A stretch of DNA of 64,000 nt from Paracentrotus lividus (taxonomy: Eukaryota; Echinodermata; Echinoidea; Camarodonta; Echinidae): the NCBI GenBank assembly GCA_940671915.1, contig CALNVZ010002974.1, positions 21,759,306 to 21,823,305 on the forward strand, written 5' to 3'. Each line of letters opens with the position of its first letter. Positions within the stretch are counted from its first letter, which is position 1. A program made the position numbers and the translations under genes. The notes below the pieces were generated by a model. That model did not search any database. It saw only the letters and a program-made list of their open reading frames with translations, and was not told where the DNA came from. This document shows positions 63,916 through 64,000 of the stretch, piece by piece.

Positions 63916-64000
63916 TGGGGAGGGGGTATGACTCTAGTTAATATGGAGAGGAGTCCAGGCTTAATATATAAAAAAGTTGTTTGTAAAGTAAAAGTAGATG

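Overview
The window is AT-rich animal nuclear DNA. It has split genes with GT-AG introns and no bacterial gene organisation. It is full of small terminal-inverted-repeat elements, foldbacks, tRNA-derived SINE pieces, microsatellites and long poly-G and poly-A runs. The gene content (an NRF-6/OAC-type acyltransferase, TTC32, KIF9 and a death-domain plus TIR adaptor) and the repeat style fit a marine invertebrate deuterostome. An echinoderm such as a sea urchin is my best guess, inferred from general resemblance and not proven.

Layout. (1) About 1-16.1 kb, minus strand: a 14-exon NRF-6-like membrane acyltransferase whose last exon lies off the left edge. (2) 16.1-25.4 kb: a repeat-filled intergenic stretch. 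(3) 25.47-27.33 kb, plus strand: a complete three-exon TTC32 gene. (4) 31.71-36.19 kb, minus strand: a complete six-exon gene for a 408-residue protein that joins a death-domain-like region to a TIR domain. It is preceded by a 5' noncoding region duplicated at 37.1-38.0 kb. (5) 38-43.9 kb: intergenic repeats. (6) 43.95-59.6 kb, minus strand: a complete KIF9 kinesin with 16 coding exons (875 residues) and a likely noncoding first exon. (7) 59.6-64 kb: repeats, a decayed trace of an MFS transporter (SLC18B1-like) and a strange 1.35-kb block written almost only in G and T.

All exon boundaries were placed by hand from splice signals, protein-family resemblance and reading phase. The coding lengths of the three complete genes are exact multiples of three: 411, 1227 and 2628 nt. 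The genes do not form a pathway. TTC32 and the death/TIR gene are convergent neighbours, and the death/TIR gene and KIF9 lie in tandem on the minus strand.

The most unusual signal is that two tandem arrays have grown out of intron-exon edges and carry the 3' splice acceptor in their units. In KIF9, the intron before exon 13 holds five near-complete copies and one partial copy of the acceptor plus the first part of exon 13. In the death/TIR gene, a roughly 1-kb minisatellite runs straight into the acceptor and first 13 bases of the death-domain exon. Each array offers the spliceosome many copies of a real acceptor.
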